DNA of 64,000 nucleotides from the NCBI RefSeq assembly GCF_910592395.1, contig NC_088319.1:7750001-7814000 (forward strand). Direction: 5' to 3'. This DNA comes from Lineus longissimus. Lineage: Eukaryota; Nemertea; Pilidiophora; Heteronemertea; Lineidae. How positions within the stretch are numbered: position 1 is the stretch's first letter; each line of letters starts with the position of its first letter. The notes beneath the pieces were generated by a model. It was not told the DNA's origin. It saw only the letters and a list, made by a program, of their open reading frames with translations, and ran no database searches. Shown here in pieces: positions 20,901-27,210 of the stretch. The translations under genes were made by a program, and so were the position numbers.

Positions 20901-21717
20901 GACTGATTTTGAGAAAGACTATTTTAAACTGATGAATAATGCGTTCTACGGAAAGACTTGTGAGAATGTAAGGAACAGGGTTGAAATTGAATTTGTATCG
21001 GACGGGGAGAGAGCCAGGAATGTAATGGCCAATCCCAGGTTTTCATCGATATGCGTATTTGACGAACATAATGCTGCTATTAGCATGAGGAAAACATCAA
21101 TGAAATTCAACAAACCAATCTACATAGGAGCTTCAGTACTTGAATTGTCTAAATTATTAATGTATGAATTCTATTATGAAGTTCTTCAACCGTACTTTGG
21201 TGAGAAAAATATTGAACTACTGTATCTAGATACAGATTCCTTTGTACTTAACATTAATACTGATGACTTAACTAAAGACTTAAAGGAGTTGAAACACTAT
21301 TTTGACTTCAGTAATTATCCAAAAGATCATCCACTCTATGATACCAGTAAGAAGAAGGTACCAGGCTACTTTAAGGATGAGCTAGGAGGAGTAGAGATGA
21401 CTGAATTCATTGCCCTGAGAAGTAAGATGTACGCTTACAGGACCAAGACTATGTCTGGAGAGCAAGGCTCGACTAAGACAAAGTCCCGAGAACAAAGTTC
21501 GACAAAAGATTACGATTCTAAGAAATTGAAGGGTATTGCCAAGAATGTAGTAAGGAGAAATATCTTATTTGATGACTATGTTGATTGTCTTGAAAAGAGT
21601 AGGTCATTTTACCACAAGATGAGACACTTAAGATCAGATAAACACCAAATCTATTTGGAAGAAGTTGACAAAAAAAGCCTCAGTCCTTTTGATGACAAGA
21701 GGTTCATACTTGAATAA
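17938..21717 (+). CDS. polB: Polinton protein-primed DNA polymerase B, 1259 aa
   Basis: Family B, protein-primed replicative polymerase that would copy the element. An N-terminal C2H2-type finger (about 9-31, 'CTTCDKYISYNNMAIH') is followed by a second finger ('CRRCMNYFYRKSTLDKHKKKC'). The 3'-5' exonuclease starts at 'IYADFEAI' (Asp415, Glu417) and continues with 'NLSNYDSHLF' and 'YLKTDVILLADLF'. Between these, from about residue 531, lies an endonuclease-VII-like zinc motif (CxxC...DHDHYCGRYRGAAHNSC) that is typical of Polinton polymerases. Polymerase motifs: A 'LYVDANNLYGWSM' (Asp812), B 'NNAFYGKTCENVRNR' (about 1000-1014), C 'YLDTDSFV' (Asp1098, Asp1100) and 'LRSKMYAYR'. ATG at 17938 is chosen; the in-frame codons just upstream are an AT-rich leader without ATG. 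Seven or so hairpin-repeat copies are translated in variable loops (about 237-246, 258-266, 511-521, 838-857, 1171-1189). The frame is intact. Confidence 0.97.
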   Translation: MTDKNQKILCTTCDKYISYNNMAIHRRTKGHLSKLNPDYVPLAQPRAPSLIPKTMDKKLAFEENELDGIKKVSGIEIVKQFGKPVVTISLKIDREAKQVYEYRDKLEEVLFQLNDYHHKISISVFAQFDRQGESVTHPIQSPMESIISRNQAIYAITNQLNYIKTQIEERYFQGSGLTLNKIESCNMTICSYKRCKGGHYTKLPFKTKAVINVESNDNKCFLWSLLAAKYLKENPETDFVLRAELESTFNITTDMLEMTSSREQSSKTTDIKIKSFPVCIQKDIPKIESDNNLKINVFKLENESAKSTCEAKLEPLYLSKNYDDDDVIDLLYFKDHFMSIRDINLFFRTLAHRVYLCRRCMNYFYRKSTLDKHKKKCGEHDYCKITLPPPNSKWSQIKFEKHSFKNRVPFVIYADFEAISEPCSSAEGNIPVVSVEPPMMKEPSSKKLFKQNASAVGVYVHSDYTYLYSSQYVSHRGADVVDVFCNWLIRMEEQFSNLLNCNFPLTMTDEDSSSALRTKSDWHKYQLETHCYYCNQPLGYDKVKDHDHYCGRYRGAAHNSCNLNEKKAMFVPVFFHNLSNYDSHLFIKELMNKLPKYKKLKILAKTSEEYISFQFGCFRFLDSYRFLQSSLDNITKSMLDDDFKITRQLFPNTTDFKLLRKKGSVPYSFYTSHESYNVTYLEKSMFFDELKNEMAPDSAYDEAKVIWDHFKIRNHGEFIDLYLKTDVILLADLFEKFRDVNLNYFQIDPCHCYSAPGLTWQAGLKYTGINLELLTDTNILLTFEKAIRGGISGVMGTRHVKADEHHKLLYVDANNLYGWSMMEPQPYGSFEMIDIDPLELCSQDKARLGQSPENKVRLNMNVISKEQIMAIPSDSEVGYFLEVDLEYPGNIKFKSRNFPFCPESLFIEDDELSPYQRELLGDDKRSNVEKLILTQKDKTNYIVHYRMLQFYLKHGMVLKRVHSVISFKQSKWLAPYIDFNTKRRMDSKTDFEKDYFKLMNNAFYGKTCENVRNRVEIEFVSDGERARNVMANPRFSSICVFDEHNAAISMRKTSMKFNKPIYIGASVLELSKLLMYEFYYEVLQPYFGEKNIELLYLDTDSFVLNINTDDLTKDLKELKHYFDFSNYPKDHPLYDTSKKKVPGYFKDELGGVEMTEFIALRSKMYAYRTKTMSGEQGSTKTKSREQSSTKDYDSKKLKGIAKNVVRRNILFDDYVDCLEKSRSFYHKMRHLRSDKHQIYLEEVDKKSLSPFDDKRFILE
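18646..18735 (+). repeat. Two double-hairpin repeats in polB
   Basis: 18646-18675: GGAC-TTT-GTCC, TGA, GAGC-AGA-GCTC, frame a ('TDFVLRAELE'). 18710-18735: TGAC-TTC-GTCA, CGA, GAAC-AGA-GTTC, frame c ('MTSSREQSS'). In the frame-c copy the spacer TGA, which would be a stop in that frame, is ACGA. Confidence 0.9.
19470..19499 (-). repeat. Double-hairpin repeat in polB, inverted
   Basis: GAGC-TCT-GCTC, TCA, GGAC-GAA-GTCC. Read in frame e as 'SSALRTKSD', just before the zinc motif. Confidence 0.9.
20449..20508. repeat. Two joined double-hairpin repeats in polB, opposite orientations
   Basis: The first unit is GAGC-TAT-GCTC, TCA, GGAC-AAA-G(CTC), a mosaic with one broken stem. The second is GGAC-AAA-GTCC, AGA, GAAC-AAG-GTTC. 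Read as 'LELCSQDKARLGQSPENKVR' between polymerase motifs A and B. Confidence 0.85.
21447..21502 (+). repeat. Two diverged double-hairpin repeats in polB
   Basis: GAC-TAT-GTC with GAGC-AAG-GCTC, then GAC-AAA-GTC with GAAC-AAA-GTTC. Both are read in frame c, and both spacers (TGGA and CCGA) avoid the TGA of the consensus. Confidence 0.85.
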
Positions 21718-21783
21718 GCACCTTACCATTTGGAATGTATTATGAAGGCTACATAGATTACAGCGATTCAAACTTCGCTTGAG

Positions 21784-22034
21784 TCCGACTTCGTCTTGAG
21801 AGCATAGCTCGAGTTGCAAAATCATTATTCGGACTTTGTCCTGAGAGCATAGCTAGATTAAACTAATGAATAGGGTGGTGCTGATGGTAGTGTTACTTGG
21901 TGAAATTCATCCCTAACACCGAAGTCATGATAATAGTGATAGTGATACACCACATTAGGATTAGGACGTAGTCCGGGTCCGACTTCGTCTTGAGAGCATA
22001 GCTCGAGTCGAACTTTGTTCTCTGGACGTAGTCC
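21784..22034. repeat. Double-hairpin cluster between polB and the 219-aa gene
   Basis: Full units at 21784-21813, 21829-21857, 21978-22007 and 22008-22034, plus a lone GGAC-GTA-GTCC at 21964-21974. Stems seen are GGAC/GTCC, GAGC/GCTC and GAAC/GTTC. The cluster occupies the 331-bp gap between two convergent genes, otherwise AT-rich and without an ORF. Confidence 0.9.
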
Positions 22035-22048
22035 GGGTCCTGTTTGAT

Positions 22049-22708
22049 TTACTGAACTTTTAGTTTTTCTAGCATCTCTGTCTGTGCTAGTTTTTTTCCT
22101 TCTTCTAAAAAAGTCTTCTTTAAAGACTCTACATCAACAGCTGAACTTGCCTCCCTTTGTTTTTTCCTAATGGCATTTTTCATCGAAATGTATTTCTCCT
22201 TCTCCTTGAGAATCAAAGTAAACTCATCTGTAGATATGTGAGAATCGGTTAAGGCTTTACTAACCAAATCATTGATTGTGTTCAGTTTTGAAATTGCCAA
22301 CATTCTGATATTCTCATGCTTTTCAATTTTCTTAAGAATATTCTTTTTCTCCCAGCCTAAGGCTGATGAAATAATGGCACTACCTATTGTTACGCCACCC
22401 AAAGCTAAGCCTATCGGTGCCGTGATGACACCAGCTAGAGCGGAAACACCAACAGATCCGGCTGCAACGCTGGCAAAATTAAGGAAATGGCTAATGCCAG
22501 TAATTACGCTAAATGCTTTTTTGTACTTTGAAAATATCTTTCTTCTAAATTCAATCTCGCTTTCTAAGAAACTCTTAACCTCACATATTTGTTGTAGTCT
22601 GAAAGCCTGAGGGTTACTTTCTGTATGCTTTTCAGACCTTTCATAGTTCAAATGACTTTCAGAGTTTAAATTACTTAAATCTGGATAAACCTTATTGTCT
22701 CCATCCAT
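22049..22708 (-). CDS. Polinton conserved membrane-active-like protein, 219 aa
   Basis: Central Gly/Ala-rich hydrophobic region (about 75-118, 'SVAAGSVGVSALAGVITAPIG') flanked by charged helices. The C-terminal half has 'AISKLNTINDLVSKALTD', then a Lys/Glu-rich helix. I have seen proteins of this pattern repeatedly in Polinton-like loci (a hydrophobic hairpin followed by 'KLN-I-D-VSKAL'), with no known function. A membrane-inserting or virion protein is a reasonable inference only. It is first of three tightly spaced minus-strand ORFs in map order (22049-23976); the gap to the next is 4 bp. The start codon is preceded by 'taattaa', a context shared with several neighbours. Confidence 0.7.
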   Translation of the reverse strand: MDGDNKVYPDLSNLNSESHLNYERSEKHTESNPQAFRLQQICEVKSFLESEIEFRRKIFSKYKKAFSVITGISHFLNFASVAAGSVGVSALAGVITAPIGLALGGVTIGSAIISSALGWEKKNILKKIEKHENIRMLAISKLNTINDLVSKALTDSHISTDEFTLILKEKEKYISMKNAIRKKQREASSAVDVESLKKTFLEEGKKLAQTEMLEKLKVQ

Positions 22709-22712
22709 TTAA

Positions 22713-23000
22713 TTAGTGGGAATAACTAGAATCAGTTGTTCTGTCATTTCTAGTGTTTAGTGTTGATCCTACAGACACTACAGGTTTTTGAAGTACATTA
22801 AATTTTAAAGGTTTTTCTGACCCAACAGGTTTTTCTGACCCAACAGGTTTTTCTGTCCCAGCAGGCCCAGCAGGTTTTAAAGGTTTTTCGGGACCAGACT
22901 CCAACTTTGACTCTACTTCTGCCTCTAATTCTCTATGAAATCGTTCTAATCTTTCTTTCCAATTACGTGGTCGTTTTGTGTAACCCCAAGTTCTATTCAT
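22713..23000 (-). CDS. Small Pro/Lys-rich Polinton ORF, 95 aa
   Basis: Starts 'MNRTWGYTKRPRNWKERLERFH' (basic, aromatic), followed by acidic helix residues and three 'EKPVGS/EKPLK'-type repeats. Not recognised. It sits in a run of closely spaced minus-strand genes, with a 4-bp gap downstream and 19 bp upstream. The ATG context 'aattaaATG' matches its neighbours, so it is probably real. It could be a small nucleic-acid-binding or virion protein; this is a guess from charge only. Confidence 0.5.
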   Translation of the reverse strand: MNRTWGYTKRPRNWKERLERFHRELEAEVESKLESGPEKPLKPAGPAGTEKPVGSEKPVGSEKPLKFNVLQKPVVSVGSTLNTRNDRTTDSSYSH

Positions 23001-23019
23001 TTAATTAAGTAAAATAAAA

Positions 23020-23976
23020 TCAATTCACTGCAAAGAGTAAATTTCTTTCAAGTCTATTATTCAACTTAATCATCTCGTTTATGATTTCTGTCTGACTACA
23101 TATGTTAATGTTCTGGTTCATTCTCATGTTATTATTTAAATTCGATAATCTATCAAGCAGAATCATATTTTCATCACGAAGATAATCCCCGAAATGCTGT
23201 GATATCACTATTTTCCAATTTGGTATTACATCCTGGTCTCGAAAGACAAACCAGTTTTCACTTCTCATTTTTACCATGAAATCCATTGACCTATCCAATT
23301 GATCCTTAAATAGTGTGTAGTCTACTTTAGCACTCTTCTGTCTGTTTTGTGTTTTAGACATTGGTCTAATGTTAAACCAAGCAAAGCACAGTTCAGGTTT
23401 ATCTTTGAATTCCTTGATTGGTAAGACATGATCCAACTCTTCTTCTACTATTCGAACTCTTTTCTCGGGACTTTGTCCTATTGGAGATAGACTCCTCTGG
23501 TACTTTAACCACTGTGAAAAGAAACTGTCTGTACATCCTAGATTAAATGAGGAATTACCGTTACACTCTCCCTTAGAAATGCGGTTTAGACCAACTCTAA
23601 TTTTGTGTCTGTCTCTATTACCATTTTGGTCAAGGTAATCCTTTTTGTAATATGAATTAAAACATGATCTGCAGTTACCTCTATTTCCGTCTTTACCAAA
23701 TTCACCATCACTTAGTAATTTATTTTCATAACATTTATTACATCCCTTGATTTTACTTGAACCACATTCTTTACAGTAATCAAGTAGTTTATTACGCCTG
23801 TTCTTTTCAAAATTAATTTCAGGTTTCTTTTCACAGCACTTAACACAATAAATTGTAGGTCCTGAAATTATTGGTTGTTGCTGATACATAGGTTGCTGCT
23901 GAAACATAGGTTGCTGCTGATACATAGGTTGTTGCTGATACACATTGACAGTAGCATTAAATATTGCTACATCCAT
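23020..23976 (-). CDS. Zinc-finger HNH nuclease-like Polinton protein, 318 aa
   Basis: N-terminal 'QQQPMY' repeats (14-35) are followed by four CxxC pairs (Cys44/47, 68/71, 79/82, 102/105), including 'LLDYCKECG', the zinc-finger style that often precedes HNH domains. The HNH-type core is 'EELDHVLPIKEF' (Asp182, His183), 'CFAWFNIRPM' (Asn202) and Asn211, a good match to the D-H...N...N/H nuclease pattern. I infer a DNA endonuclease, perhaps for resolution of replication intermediates or homing. A diverged hairpin repeat is translated at residues 167-174 ('GQSPEKRV'), directly before the HNH core, and does not disrupt it. Located between the small Pro-rich ORF and integrase on the minus strand. 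Confidence 0.7.
   Translation of the reverse strand: MDVAIFNATVNVYQQQPMYQQQPMFQQQPMYQQQPIISGPTIYCVKCCEKKPEINFEKNRRNKLLDYCKECGSSKIKGCNKCYENKLLSDGEFGKDGNRGNCRSCFNSYYKKDYLDQNGNRDRHKIRVGLNRISKGECNGNSSFNLGCTDSFFSQWLKYQRSLSPIGQSPEKRVRIVEEELDHVLPIKEFKDKPELCFAWFNIRPMSKTQNRQKSAKVDYTLFKDQLDRSMDFMVKMRSENWFVFRDQDVIPNWKIVISQHFGDYLRDENMILLDRLSNLNNNMRMNQNINICSQTEIINEMIKLNNRLERNLLFAVN
23451..23478 (-). repeat. Diverged double-hairpin repeat in the HNH gene
   Basis: GGAC-AAA-GTCC is intact. The second stem is GAAA/GTTC with one mismatch. Frame b. Confidence 0.7.
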
Positions 23977-24020
23977 TTCTTTCTTTATTTAGTAGGACAT
24001 TTTTTTTTTAAATTACGTTT

Positions 24021-24048
24021 TTCGAACTTGTTCTTGTGACTTAAGTCA
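24021..24048. repeat. Inverted repeats downstream of integrase
   Basis: GAAC-TT-GTTC followed by the perfect 14-bp palindrome GTGACTTAAGTCAC, 17 bp past the integrase stop codon. A relative of the hairpin family in a 3' position; a terminator-like role is possible. Confidence 0.5.
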
Positions 24049-24064
24049 CTTTAGAGACTTTATT

Positions 24065-25216
24065 TCATTTCAATGATTTGATATCAGAAACTGGTAACCA
24101 TTCATTGAACTTATCACTGTAACCCTTCCACTTCACTAATCCGTATTTCTTGCCTTTACTGGTCTTGTACCTTAGGATTTTCTCGATCTTGTACTCTAGC
24201 TGGTCAGGATTAGGAACATAGCTCAATTCCTCTTCATAGAAATATCCTTGAATTTCTTCTTTGTGGTAATCCTCAAGCTGGTAGACGATAGGGTGAGTAA
24301 ATATGATCTGTTTGATTTGGAACACCTCCTCAGTGTAGTTGGGCATGTAACCTTTACCGAAAATGGACTTGTACTTTGAAATTCTTACACTGTCACCTAC
24401 TTTGTACTTTGGATCACCAAATGTCTCTTTGAGGTGAAGACCGTAAAGATTGTACCACACTGTTCCTTCGTTTTCCATCTTTCTGGCGTCTACAGGTTTC
24501 ATACCTATTGATGAGTGAAATGTGTTATTGTAGCCGCTGACCAGGTCATCCAGAACGTCAATCCACTTGTCAGTCTCCTTAGCGGTGAAATAACGCCACA
24601 TTTTTTCTTTAAGGGTTCTATTGAATCTCTCTACTACTGCTGCCTTCTTATCAGATTTTGTGGAGAACCAGTCTATGTCATTTTCTGTTAAGAGTTCCTT
24701 GAAGTGTTTGTTGTAAAATTCTTTACCGTCATCAAACTGGATTTTCGTTGGTTTTGCTTCTCTGAAAATCAATTTGAATGCATCTCTGATTTCTTCTCCC
24801 CTCTTACTCTTAACTGCTAGAGCCCAAGAAAAACGACTAAATAGATCTATGACTGTTAAAATGAATCTGTTGCCTTTATTTTGTTTCTCGAATTTCTGCA
24901 TGTCAACCAGATCTGCTTGCCATTGTTGATCGATGTACGATACCATTGTCTTCCTGAAGGTGAATTTCTTAATGGCCGGTTTGTGTAGTTGGTGAGTTGG
25001 TAGTGTTTCTAGAAATTCTTTCACTTCTTTTTTTTTAATAAGTTTTCCTGAGCGGGACTTTGTCCCTAACAACGAAGTTGTGCTCTGCTCTCGTGACGAA
25101 GTCATATCTTCCTTGACCTGTTTCCAGATTTTACTCAAAGAACTGTAAGCCACGGGACTCTCGGGGTTGTAGTACAAATCCCTTAGATACTGCTGTGTGT
25201 CATCCTTTACATTCAT
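24065..25216 (-). CDS. int: Polinton integrase with C-terminal chromodomain, 383 aa
   Basis: Retroviral-type (rve) integrase that would insert the element and make the 6-bp GACGCG duplication. The catalytic triad is visible: Asp102 ('QWQADLVDM'), Asp162 ('IQFDDGKEF') and Glu196 ('VVERFNRTLKEKMW'). The C-terminal chromodomain (about 341-383) has 'YKIEKILRY', 'YGLVKWKGY' and 'NEWLPVSDI', the methyl-lysine-binding fold that can steer integration to particular chromatin. The target here, a retroelement inside satellite DNA, fits such targeting. Residues 38-57 ('MTSSREQSTTSLLGTKSRSG') derive from hairpin repeats in a linker before the core. Divergent from the ATPase gene with only TTAA between start codons. 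Intact. Confidence 0.97.
   Translation of the reverse strand: MNVKDDTQQYLRDLYYNPESPVAYSSLSKIWKQVKEDMTSSREQSTTSLLGTKSRSGKLIKKKEVKEFLETLPTHQLHKPAIKKFTFRKTMVSYIDQQWQADLVDMQKFEKQNKGNRFILTVIDLFSRFSWALAVKSKRGEEIRDAFKLIFREAKPTKIQFDDGKEFYNKHFKELLTENDIDWFSTKSDKKAAVVERFNRTLKEKMWRYFTAKETDKWIDVLDDLVSGYNNTFHSSIGMKPVDARKMENEGTVWYNLYGLHLKETFGDPKYKVGDSVRISKYKSIFGKGYMPNYTEEVFQIKQIIFTHPIVYQLEDYHKEEIQGYFYEEELSYVPNPDQLEYKIEKILRYKTSKGKKYGLVKWKGYSDKFNEWLPVSDIKSLK
25055..25108 (-). repeat. Mosaic hairpin repeats in the integrase gene
   Basis: On the minus strand: TGAC-TTC-GTCA, then GAGC-AGA-GC(AC), then AAC-TTC-GTT, then GGAC-AAA-GTCC. Read in frame c; the spacer is ACGA instead of the consensus TGA. Confidence 0.75.
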
Positions 25217-25223
25217 TTAAATG
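25214..25223. promoter_or_regulatory. Overlapping divergent start of integrase and ATPase
   Basis: CATTTAAATG is a perfect palindrome holding both start codons (CAT for integrase on minus, ATG for ATPase on plus) with TTAA between. Promoter elements and 5' leaders of each gene must therefore lie inside the coding sequence of the other, or the ORFs start further in. Confidence 0.6.
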
Positions 25224-25841
25224 AGTGAATTATTTATTTACGAGCCACACAATATGTTAATTTCTGGTGTTACCAATTGTGGTAAGACATATTTTGCCCT
25301 TGACCTCTTAGAAAAGGAGTATCGGCACAAGTTCCAGAACATAGTCATTTTCTGTCCAACATATTTCAACAATAAGACATATGAAAGGAAATGGATTTAC
25401 CAAGACAAGAACGTCTACATAGTTAATCCCGAAGCTGTGGCCAGTAATTTGGACCTTGTGCTTCAGTTTGCTACTCTGACCTTTGCTGGTTCTAACACAT
25501 TATTCCTCATTGATGACTGTGCTAATTTGAGAGACACAAAAAAGAAGGTGTCCGAGTTATGTAATCTTGCCTTTTCCGGCAGGCACTACAATCTCACTGT
25601 TTGGTTACTAGTTCAGAAGTACAATTCAGTTGTTAAGGACTACAGAGAGAACATAAGAATTTTAGTATTATTTTTTAATAAGGATGAATCAGCCATGAAA
25701 GATGCCTTAGAAGAAAACAGTGTTATTCCTAAGGAGAAAAGACAGTACTACATAGAAGAACTTAAGATGAAAAAAGGATCAAAACTGATCATTAGACTAC
25801 AACATCCATTTGGATTTACTCTTTCACATCAAAAATCTTAG
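25221..25841 (+). CDS. Polinton packaging ATPase (FtsK/HerA type), 206 aa
   Basis: Genome-packaging ATPase of the Polinton/adenovirus-like lineage; it would pump DNA into the procapsid. Walker A is 'GVTNCGKT' (16-23), Walker B 'LFLIDD' (94-99). 'FSGRHYNLTVWLLVQ' follows, the sensor region typical of this family. Length is normal. The ATG at 25221 is the only sensible start and abuts the integrase start. No hairpin repeat interrupts this gene, unlike several neighbours. The downstream gap to the convergent 152-aa gene is filled with hairpin repeats. Confidence 0.95.
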   Translation: MSELFIYEPHNMLISGVTNCGKTYFALDLLEKEYRHKFQNIVIFCPTYFNNKTYERKWIYQDKNVYIVNPEAVASNLDLVLQFATLTFAGSNTLFLIDDCANLRDTKKKVSELCNLAFSGRHYNLTVWLLVQKYNSVVKDYRENIRILVLFFNKDESAMKDALEENSVIPKEKRQYYIEELKMKKGSKLIIRLQHPFGFTLSHQKS

Positions 25842-25852
25842 TCCCGCTTCTG

Positions 25853-25920
25853 ATCGAGCTATGCTCTCAGGACTGTGTCCGATCATCAGGACTGTGTCCG
25901 ATCATCAGGACTGTGTCCGA
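25853..25920. repeat. Hairpin repeats between ATPase and the 152-aa gene
   Basis: One full unit (GAGC-TAT-GCTC, TCA, GGAC-TGT-GTCC) followed by two tandem 19-bp partial units containing only GGAC-TGT-GTCC. The last supplies the C-terminus and TGA stop of the minus-strand 152-aa gene. Confidence 0.9.
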
Positions 25921-26363
25921 TCAGTTGTCTTAGTCTTTCTAACCCTAGTAAAATAATAAATAATTAACCCTAAACCACTAAGTCCTAGGATAATCCATAG
26001 GTACTCGTATTTCTTCATTTCATCACTAGGTTGGTAGTAATCACTTAATTGTGGTCGCTGAGGTAGTACAATAGTTCTTTCTGGATGTAAATGATTGTAA
26101 ACAGTAAGTGCTGAATCAGTATTGTTAAAATCAATAGAAGCGTCTCTTTCTCTCTTTAATTCAAGATTAACGAAGTCAATGGTACTTTTCCTATGCTCAT
26201 CCCATTCTGTGGAGGCCTTCTGTAATTGCTCCTGAGCCAAATCATGTCTTTTCACTTCAGTCTCATAGCCATTCTTGTCTAGTTTTTTAAAAAGGTAACC
26301 GGATCCAGTGAATGCTAATCCATTGATTATTGCAGATCCAAATAACATGCCAATGCCAGCCAT
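25905..26363 (-). CDS. Polinton two-transmembrane protein, 152 aa
   Basis: Hydrophobic N-terminal segment (about 3-24, 'GMLFGSAIINGLAFTGSGYLF'), a charged helical middle ('KRHDLAQEQLQKASTEWDEH'), Pro-rich 'HPERTIVLPQRPQLSDYYQP' and a second transmembrane segment (about 121-140, 'YLWIILGLSGLGLIIYYF') with a basic tail. A protein of this layout is common in Polintons and is usually listed as unknown. The gene ends exactly in a hairpin repeat: the TGA of the unit is its stop codon ('TDRTQS' stop). It lies 22 bp from the minor capsid gene, probably one transcription block of virion genes. Confidence 0.7.
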   Translation of the reverse strand: MAGIGMLFGSAIINGLAFTGSGYLFKKLDKNGYETEVKRHDLAQEQLQKASTEWDEHRKSTIDFVNLELKRERDASIDFNNTDSALTVYNHLHPERTIVLPQRPQLSDYYQPSDEMKKYEYLWIILGLSGLGLIIYYFTRVRKTKTTDRTQS

Positions 26364-26385
26364 TTAATTCCAATGAATTTTAATT

Positions 26386-27153
26386 TCAATGATGTGTCCC
26401 TGAGAGCATAGCTCGAGTTAATACCAATTGGTACTGTACATTATGACCATTAAGATCGATGATTTCACCTTTTTCATCAGTTAAGCGAATATTCAGCTTA
26501 TTGAATCTTGGTTTACAGGGAATTGCTATTGGTTTCTCAAATGTGTATGCTATTAAATCCCCAAAATTAGCTTCCTTTATTGGTCTTGTGGTTAGCACAT
26601 CAGATGCTTCGCCATTACTTAATACACTATTAGATTCGATTATGTCACAGTGAAAAACAAAATGGTTAATTGGTCTAAAATTGATGGGTTTCTCGCTTAC
26701 AACATCATCCTTACTTTTATTGTCTAAAGGGTAAGGCCATTCTGATTTCATGCCAAATAATTCATTACTTTTACCAATAAAATAGATCTGATAATGCGCC
26801 TCATTTTTTCTCTTTAGGAAGTGTAAGATGGCCTTACCTGTTGGTTCTTCAAGGTCAAATCTGACAGCACCTCTACTCATACTATTTTCTTTCAACTTAT
26901 CCGCAAATACTTTTGAAAAGCTCTGTAGGTCATAGAGACCATCTGGTAGCGTAATCTCTGCCACATCAAAACCCTTAACTTTGATTCGGTTATTCTCCCT
27001 GGCTGCACTTATGTTGTAGAATGTACAAGGTATTACTGCAAAAGTTAAAGTGATGCTACATGCATCCTGAATTTCAGTCTTGAGATTGACTGTTAAATCA
27101 CTTGAACTCTGATCTGGATAGTCACTTGAATCTATGTTCATTACAGTAATCAT
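26386..27153 (-). CDS. Polinton minor capsid (penton-like) protein, 255 aa
   Basis: Position next to the major capsid gene and the C-terminal pattern 'NKLNIRLTDEKGEIIDLNGH' identify the Polinton minor capsid, a jelly-roll protein expected at the five-fold vertices. The N-terminus 'DQSSSDLTVNLKTEIQDACSI' (surface strand followed by 'IPCTFYNIS') also fits the family. The normal C-terminus would end soon after 'VQYQLVL'; here 'TRAMLSG' from a hairpin repeat is added before the stop. The start could be Met1 or Met5. Co-directional with the 78-aa and capsid genes. Confidence 0.75.
   Translation of the reverse strand: MITVMNIDSSDYPDQSSSDLTVNLKTEIQDACSITLTFAVIPCTFYNISAARENNRIKVKGFDVAEITLPDGLYDLQSFSKVFADKLKENSMSRGAVRFDLEEPTGKAILHFLKRKNEAHYQIYFIGKSNELFGMKSEWPYPLDNKSKDDVVSEKPINFRPINHFVFHCDIIESNSVLSNGEASDVLTTRPIKEANFGDLIAYTFEKPIAIPCKPRFNKLNIRLTDEKGEIIDLNGHNVQYQLVLTRAMLSGTHH
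26394..26417 (+). repeat. Partial double-hairpin repeat at the minor capsid 3' end
   Basis: GTCC, TGA and GAGC-ATA-GCTC. Encodes the last residues of the 255-aa protein in frame f. Confidence 0.8.
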
Positions 27154-27210
27154 TTACTTAAGCAAATTTTCGTTTTCAAATTTAGCTTTTATCAAATAAG
27201 TAAATTATTC

